Below, piece after piece: positions 6,504 to 11,202 of a stretch of 11,202 bases of DNA (positions are counted from its first letter, which is position 1; every line of letters starts with the position of its first letter). The DNA comes from an uncultured Lachnospiraceae bacterium (lineage in GTDB: Bacteria; Bacillota; Clostridia; Lachnospirales; Lachnospiraceae): contig CANPZR010000057.1 in the NCBI GenBank assembly GCA_947589175.1, positions 1 through 11,202 of the forward strand, read 5' to 3'. A program made the translations under genes and the position numbers. Below the pieces are notes generated by a model. That model searched no databases. It was not told where the DNA came from and worked only from the letters and a program-made list of their open reading frames with translations.

Positions 6504-6511
6504 CAACTTTG

Positions 6512-9154
6512 ATGAAGTCATACGGTGTAAATGAACTGCGGAAGATGTTTTTGGAGTTTTTTGAGGGGAAGGATCATCTCGCCATGTCGAGCTTTTCCCT
6601 CGTGCCGCAGAACGATAAGAGTCTTTTGCTGATCAACGCGGGGATGGCGCCGCTGAAGCCCTATTTTACCGGACAGGAGATTCCGCCGAGAAAGCGCGTT
6701 ACCACCTGCCAGAAGTGTATCCGGACGGGCGATATTGAGAATGTGGGAAAGACGGCCAGGCACGGCACGTTTTTCGAGATGCTCGGAAACTTTTCCTTCG
6801 GCGACTATTTTAAGCGCGAGGCGATCGCATGGTCGTGGGAGTTTCTGACGGAGGTGCTGGAGTTCCCGAAGGACCGCATGTATTTTTCCGTCTATGAGGA
6901 CGACGACGAGACGATTGATATATGGAACAAGGAGATCGGCATAGAGAAGGAGCGCATCTACCGCTTCGGCAAGGAGGACAATTTCTGGGAGCACGGCGCG
7001 GGACCCTGCGGCCCCTGCTCGGAGATTTATTACGACCGGGGCGAGAAGTACGGGTGCGGCAAGCCGGACTGCCATGTAGGATGCGACTGCGACCGATTCA
7101 TGGAGGTCTGGAACATCGTATTTACCCAGTTTGAGAACGACGGCGAGGGGAATTACGAGGAGCTGGAGAACAAAAACATCGACACCGGCATGGGCTTAGA
7201 GCGTCTGGCTACGGTTATGCAGGATGTGGACTCCATTTTTGACGTGGACACGATTAAGGCCATCCGCGACAAGGTCTGCGAGTTCGCCGGCGTGACCTAT
7301 GGGGACACGCACCGGAACGACGTTTCTATCCGCGTGATTACCGACCACATACGGTCTGTGACATTTATGGTATCCGACGGCATCACCCCGTCTAACGAGG
7401 GACAGGGGTATGTGCTGCGCCGCCTGTTGCGGCGGGCGGCCCGTCACGGAAGGCTTTTGGGAATTCAGGGAGAGTTTCTGGCGAAGCTGAGCCGCACCGT
7501 GATCGCGGAATCTCAGTCGGCCTATCCGGAGCTCGCGGACCGCGAGGAGTACATCTTAAAGCTCATCACTGTGGAGGAGCAGAATTTTAATAAGACGATC
7601 GATCAGGGTCTCACGATTCTGAATGATATTATGGACGACATGGAGAAAAACCAGAAGAAGGTTCTCTCCGGCGACGACGCGTTCAAATTATACGACACCT
7701 ATGGTTTTCCGCTGGATCTCACCATTGAGATTCTGGAGGAAAAGGGATTTTCCGTGGATGAGGACGGGTTCCAGAACGCCATGGAAAAACAGAAGAAGAT
7801 GGGACGGGAGTCCCGCGAAACGACCAATTACATGGGGGCGGACGTCACGATTTACCAGTCCATCGACGCGGCTGTGGAGAGCCGTTTCGTGGGATATGAC
7901 AGCCTGACCCATGAATCGGATATCACGGTGCTCACGACCGCGGACGCTCTGGTGCAGGAGCTGCGCGCGGGCGAGGAGGGGACAATTCTCGTGGAGGAGA
8001 CTCCGATGTACGCCACCATGGGCGGCCAGGTGGCGGATACCGGCGAGATCGTCACGGACAGCGGCAAATTCTCGGTAGAGGACGTCATCAAGCTGCAGGG
8101 CACGAAGATCGGCCATGTGGGCCGGGTGACCGAGGGCGTGATTCGCGTGGGACAGCGCGCCGAGCTGACGGTCAACGGGCGCCAGCGGAATCTCACGGCC
8201 AGCAACCACAGCGCCACGCACCTTGCGCAGAAAGCGCTTCGGATGGTGCTGGGAAATCATGTAGAGCAGAAGGGTTCCTATGTGGACCAGAACCGCCTGC
8301 GCTTTGACTTCACTCATTTTACTCCGATGACGCCGGAGGAGATTAAGCAGGTAGAGGATATTGTAAATAGAGAGATCCAGGAGGCCCTTCCGGTGACAAC
8401 GCGGGAGATGTCTTTAGAGGAGGCCAAAAAGACGGGAGCCATGGCTCTCTTTGGAGAGAAGTACGGCGACGTGGTCCGCGTGGTGCAGATGGGAGATTTC
8501 AGCTCCGAGCTGTGCGGCGGGACCCATGTGGAAAATACAAAGGATATATCGGCCTTTAAGATCATATCGGAGAGCGGCATCGCGGCAGGCGTGCGCCGGA
8601 TTGAGGCTCTGACGGGCGCGGGACTTCTGAACTATTTCGAGCAGATGGAGGAGCAGCTCATGGCGGCGGCTTCTTCCCTGCGGGTAACTCCTGCCGACGT
8701 GCCGGCCAGGGTGGCGTCGCTTCAGGATGAGCTGAAGCATATGCAGAAGGAAAACGCGAAGCTGAAAGCGAAGATCGCCAAGGACGCGGCCGGAGATGTG
8801 ACAGACGGGGCCGAGGAGATAAACGGAATTCACATTCTTGTAAAAGAATTGAAGGATATAGATATGAATGAAATGCGTGATCTGGGTGACGAGACAAAAC
8901 AGAAGCTGGGGGATGCGTATATTCTGTTTGTCAGTGAGAGAGAGGGAAAGGTAAATCTGATTGCCATGGCCACAGACGGCGCCGTCAAGAAGGGCGCGCA
9001 CGCCGGCAATCTCATCAGGCAGGTAGCTCAGGTCGTGGGCGGCGGCGGAGGCGGACGCCCGAATATGGCACAGGCAGGAGGGAAAAAACCAGAGGCTATT
9101 CCAGAGGCACTAAAGAAAGCAGTTGACATCATGCAGGAGCAGATCCAGCAGTAA
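6512..9154 (+). CDS. alaS: Alanyl-tRNA synthetase
   Basis: AlaS charges tRNA-Ala with alanine and clears mischarged Ser- and Gly-tRNA-Ala. The 880-residue product is full length (E. coli about 875). The class II catalytic core shows motif 2 with RHGTFFEMLGNFSFGDYFK at about 83-101 and motif 3 GMGLERL from 226. A cysteine-rich insert from Cys182 (CGKPDCHVGCDCDRF) is of a kind I associate with clostridial AlaS. YVLRRLLRRAARHGRLLG belongs to the tRNA-recognition region. The editing domain has its zinc ligands HSATH (His566, His570) and CGGTH (Cys668, His672). A coiled coil follows, then the C-Ala domain with a glycine run GGGGGG and RPNMAQAGGK. Start ATG 6512 has a perfect SD. All key residues seen are intact. 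It lies between two chemoreceptor genes, and its stop codon overlaps the SD of the downstream one. Confidence 0.97.
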   Translation: MKSYGVNELRKMFLEFFEGKDHLAMSSFSLVPQNDKSLLLINAGMAPLKPYFTGQEIPPRKRVTTCQKCIRTGDIENVGKTARHGTFFEMLGNFSFGDYFKREAIAWSWEFLTEVLEFPKDRMYFSVYEDDDETIDIWNKEIGIEKERIYRFGKEDNFWEHGAGPCGPCSEIYYDRGEKYGCGKPDCHVGCDCDRFMEVWNIVFTQFENDGEGNYEELENKNIDTGMGLERLATVMQDVDSIFDVDTIKAIRDKVCEFAGVTYGDTHRNDVSIRVITDHIRSVTFMVSDGITPSNEGQGYVLRRLLRRAARHGRLLGIQGEFLAKLSRTVIAESQSAYPELADREEYILKLITVEEQNFNKTIDQGLTILNDIMDDMEKNQKKVLSGDDAFKLYDTYGFPLDLTIEILEEKGFSVDEDGFQNAMEKQKKMGRESRETTNYMGADVTIYQSIDAAVESRFVGYDSLTHESDITVLTTADALVQELRAGEEGTILVEETPMYATMGGQVADTGEIVTDSGKFSVEDVIKLQGTKIGHVGRVTEGVIRVGQRAELTVNGRQRNLTASNHSATHLAQKALRMVLGNHVEQKGSYVDQNRLRFDFTHFTPMTPEEIKQVEDIVNREIQEALPVTTREMSLEEAKKTGAMALFGEKYGDVVRVVQMGDFSSELCGGTHVENTKDISAFKIISESGIAAGVRRIEALTGAGLLNYFEQMEEQLMAAASSLRVTPADVPARVASLQDELKHMQKENAKLKAKIAKDAAGDVTDGAEEINGIHILVKELKDIDMNEMRDLGDETKQKLGDAYILFVSEREGKVNLIAMATDGAVKKGAHAGNLIRQVAQVVGGGGGGRPNMAQAGGKKPEAIPEALKKAVDIMQEQIQQ

Positions 9155-9160
9155 GGAGGG
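9153..9160 (+). promoter_or_regulatory. Ribosome binding site of the second chemoreceptor, overlapping the alaS stop
   Basis: AAGGAGGG begins within the alaS TAA stop (9152-9154) and ends 6 bases before ATG 9167. No room remains for a promoter or terminator, so alaS and the chemoreceptor are very probably on one message, with ribosomes ending alaS well placed to start the next gene. Confidence 0.85.
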
Positions 9161-9166
9161 TATGGA

Positions 9167-11191
9167 ATGAAACAGAAGAAGCCAGCAAGTAAGAACAACA
9201 AGGAAGAACAGAAGCGGATCAAGGCGGAGAAGAAGGAAGCAGCCGCCGCAAAAAAAGCGGAAGCATCCGCAAAAAAAGCCGAGAAGAAGGCAGCGGCCTC
9301 CGCGAAGAAAGCAGATGTTTCCGCGGAAAAAAAGGCGAAAGCCACTGAAAAAAAAGCGACAGCAAAGCCGCCGAAGGACAAGATCAAAAAAGTAAGAGCC
9401 AAGAAAGTGAAAGCGGCAAAGGCGAGCACCGAAAAGACTGGAGCCGTAAAGAACATATCAGGCCGGTTAAAGAGGGCGAAGGCCGGGAAGCCGGACGCCC
9501 AGGGCAGTTCCATCAACTTTTTCCAGCGGATGGGATTTAAGATTACAGCGTTAGTGGCGGCGGCAGTTATTCTGGCGTCGGTGATTTCCATGCTCATTGT
9601 CATACCGAGCACGATCAACGTCGTGACGCAGACGGTGAAAAACGAGCTGAGGAGTATGGTAATGGCCTATTCCTCTCAGATCAACGCCCGCCTGATCGAT
9701 CTGAGCGGCGTGATTTCTTTTGACGGGTACGCCAATATGCTCCAGAATCTGAAAATCGAGGGCACCGAGTCCTCCTACGCGTTTCTCGTGGACAGCTTCG
9801 GCACGGTGAAATACCATCCGGAGGATGAAAAGGTAGGACAAAAGACAGACAATCAGGTCATTGCCCAGATAGCGGAGCGGGTTCAGAACGGCGAGACGCC
9901 GGATCCGGCCGTCGTGGAGTATGAGTACAACGGCAAGACGGAGTTTGCGGGTTATCAGGTGCTCTCGGACAAGAGTATTCTGGTGGTCACGGCGGACAAG
10001 GCTGAAATTCTGAAAAGCGTCACAACTATGACGTGGCTGGGAGTGATCGGAGCCATTGCCATCTCGGTGATCTGTATTTTAATCGGGTGGTTCTTTACCC
10101 GGTATCTGGTGAAGCCGATCCACAAGCTGATCGGCGTGATTGACGAGACGGCGGACTTAGATTTTACGGATGATACAAAGACAAAAGCTATCGCAAAGAG
10201 AAGCGATGAGATCGGCGCCATCGGCAAGGCCGTCAGCGGCATGAGAGAGAAGCTGCGCAGCATGGTAGCCGATATCCAGGAATCCAGCAGCAAGATTCAA
10301 AACGACGTGGTGCGCGTGCGGGAGGTCAGCAACAAGATCCGCGAGGAGTGCATGGACAACTCCGCCACCACAGAGGAGCTGGCAGCCGGCATGGAGGAGA
10401 CGTCCGCCACGACCGGCACGATCAATGGAAACATAGACGGCATGAAGGGCGGAGCGGAGGATATTCTGAAGCTCTCGCAGAGGGGCGTGGCCCTGTCGGA
10501 TGAAATCACGGAGAGAGCCGTGTCGCTGAAGGAGTCCACCAACGTGGCCACCAAGAGGACCACGGAGATGTACGGAACAATCAAGACCCAGGCGGCCAAG
10601 GCCATGGAGGCGGCGGAGAGCGTGGGACGGATTAACGCCATGACGGATTCGATCATGCAGATTTCCTCGCAGACCAGCCTTCTCGCGCTGAACGCGTCGA
10701 TTGAGGCGGCGAGAGCGGGCGAGGCGGGCAAGGGCTTTGCCGTAGTTGCCTCGGAGATCGGCAAGCTCGCCAACGAGACGTCGGATTCCGTCACCAACAT
10801 CAACAATATCGTGGCGGAGGTCAATGCCTCCGTGGCGGAGATGGTGCGCAGCATGGAGGAGACCACCAAATTCCTCGAGTCAGTGGTATTGAAGGATTAC
10901 GACCAGTTCAAAGAGGTGAGCGTTCAGTACAACAACGACGCGGATGTGGTAAAGACCAGCATGAAGAACGTGGAGGATTCGGTCAACGAGCTGAACAACA
11001 GCATTGCCATGATTGCGGACGCCATCAACGGCATCAATTCCACCATCGACGAGTCGGCGGTGGGCGTTACGGATATCGCGGAAAAGACCGGCAACGTAGT
11101 AGAGGAGACGTCGGAGAACGCGCAGCTCGTAAAGGCGTGTGTGGAATCCGTGGAGAAATTAAACGAGATTGCCCGGAGATTCAAGATCTGA
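9167..11191 (+). CDS. Methyl-accepting chemotaxis protein with histone-H1-like Lys/Ala-rich N-terminal tail
   Basis: A 674-residue transmembrane chemoreceptor. Residues 1 to about 120 form a cytoplasmic tail extremely rich in Lys and Ala (in the first 110 residues 36 Lys, 4 Arg, 27 Ala, 12 acidic, net about +28), with AKKAEAS, AKKADVS and AEKKAKAT type imperfect repeats resembling histone H1 or AlgP-like C-terminal domains. Then come the first membrane segment about 124-147 and an extracellular sensor about 148-285, Cache-like, with AFLVDSFGTVKYHPEDEKVG. The second membrane segment (about 289-310) is followed by HAMP (about 311-365) and the signalling coiled coil with tip LLALNASIEAARAGEAGKGF at 505-524. 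Typical MCP tips have QTNLLALN; here it is QTSLLALN. No CheR-binding pentapeptide is visible at the C-terminus (ARRFKI). The start is fixed by AAGGAGGG six bases upstream. The receptor call is firm; the ligand and the tail's role are unknown. Confidence 0.94.
   Translation: MKQKKPASKNNKEEQKRIKAEKKEAAAAKKAEASAKKAEKKAAASAKKADVSAEKKAKATEKKATAKPPKDKIKKVRAKKVKAAKASTEKTGAVKNISGRLKRAKAGKPDAQGSSINFFQRMGFKITALVAAAVILASVISMLIVIPSTINVVTQTVKNELRSMVMAYSSQINARLIDLSGVISFDGYANMLQNLKIEGTESSYAFLVDSFGTVKYHPEDEKVGQKTDNQVIAQIAERVQNGETPDPAVVEYEYNGKTEFAGYQVLSDKSILVVTADKAEILKSVTTMTWLGVIGAIAISVICILIGWFFTRYLVKPIHKLIGVIDETADLDFTDDTKTKAIAKRSDEIGAIGKAVSGMREKLRSMVADIQESSSKIQNDVVRVREVSNKIREECMDNSATTEELAAGMEETSATTGTINGNIDGMKGGAEDILKLSQRGVALSDEITERAVSLKESTNVATKRTTEMYGTIKTQAAKAMEAAESVGRINAMTDSIMQISSQTSLLALNASIEAARAGEAGKGFAVVASEIGKLANETSDSVTNINNIVAEVNASVAEMVRSMEETTKFLESVVLKDYDQFKEVSVQYNNDADVVKTSMKNVEDSVNELNNSIAMIADAINGINSTIDESAVGVTDIAEKTGNVVEETSENAQLVKACVESVEKLNEIARRFKI
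9250..9355 (+). repeat. Four poly-A tracts in the Lys/Ala-rich coding region
   Basis: A runs of 7, 7, 7 and 8 bases lie at 9250-9256, 9271-9277, 9327-9333 and 9348-9355. In the gene's frame each contains A AAA AAA or, at 9328-9334, A AAA AAG, the slippery-heptamer patterns used in programmed -1 frameshifting. The -1 frame closes at TGA 9346-9348 for the first three tracts and at TAA 9538-9540 for the fourth. Confidence 0.8.
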
Positions 11192-11202
11192 CAGAAAAAG
11201 GA

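Noticed and set aside
9162..9170. Two-codon ATG-GAA-TGA mini-ORF overlapping the second chemoreceptor start
   Set aside because: It is only one base from the SD, too close for normal initiation, and its sequence is explained by the RBS spacer.
9028..9618. Minus-strand frame encoding a Phe/Ala-rich apparent membrane protein
   Set aside because: The hydrophobic pattern is simply the antisense of the Lys/Ala codons of the second chemoreceptor tail and the glycine run of alaS.

Overview
This is an 11.2 kb chromosomal stretch with all genes on the + strand. It most likely comes from a moderately GC-rich, motile Clostridia, best guess Lachnospiraceae. That guess rests on strong purine-rich ribosome binding sites, TTG starts with good Shine-Dalgarno (SD) sequences, a DUF896/YnzC-type gene, a short ProB without a PUA domain, a clostridial-type AlaS, and chemoreceptors with Firmicutes-like signalling tips. 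It cannot be proved without a database search. No tRNA, rRNA, CRISPR array, insertion sequence or phage signature was seen.

Region 1 (2-3651) is a tightly packed, probably single transcript. It holds the C-terminal part of a FAD-dependent dehydrogenase (COG2509-like), then proB overlapping it, then a DUF896 protein overlapping proB. A possible 26-codon ORF follows, bridging to one long ORF that joins a 5-formyltetrahydrofolate cyclo-ligase in frame to ProA (gamma-glutamyl phosphate reductase). ProB and ProA carry out the first two committed steps from glutamate to proline. ProA here is attached to a folate enzyme rather than free-standing or fused to ProB. A SD-like sequence sits just before the methionine where ProA would normally begin, so a separate ProA may also be made. 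plsC (lysophosphatidate acyltransferase) follows 32 bases later.

Region 2 (4413-4570) is the main non-coding interval. It has an extended -10 promoter-like sequence, two A/T-armed inverted repeats and a terminator-like hairpin with eight T, all upstream of the next gene.

Region 3 (4571-11191) holds two transmembrane methyl-accepting chemotaxis proteins (MCPs) flanking alaS (alanyl-tRNA synthetase). The SD of the second MCP overlaps the alaS stop codon, so a housekeeping tRNA synthetase and a chemoreceptor appear to be translated from one message. Both MCPs have unusual, highly basic N-terminal cytoplasmic tails before the first membrane segment: about 50 residues with a Gln-Lys-Lys repeat in the first, about 120 residues of histone-H1-like Lys/Ala sequence in the second. 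The DNA for the second tail carries four A7-A8 tracts that match slippery-heptamer patterns.

The candidates most worth following are the cyclo-ligase-ProA fusion with its internal start, and the basic tails with slippage-prone coding sequence on the MCP-alaS-MCP cluster.
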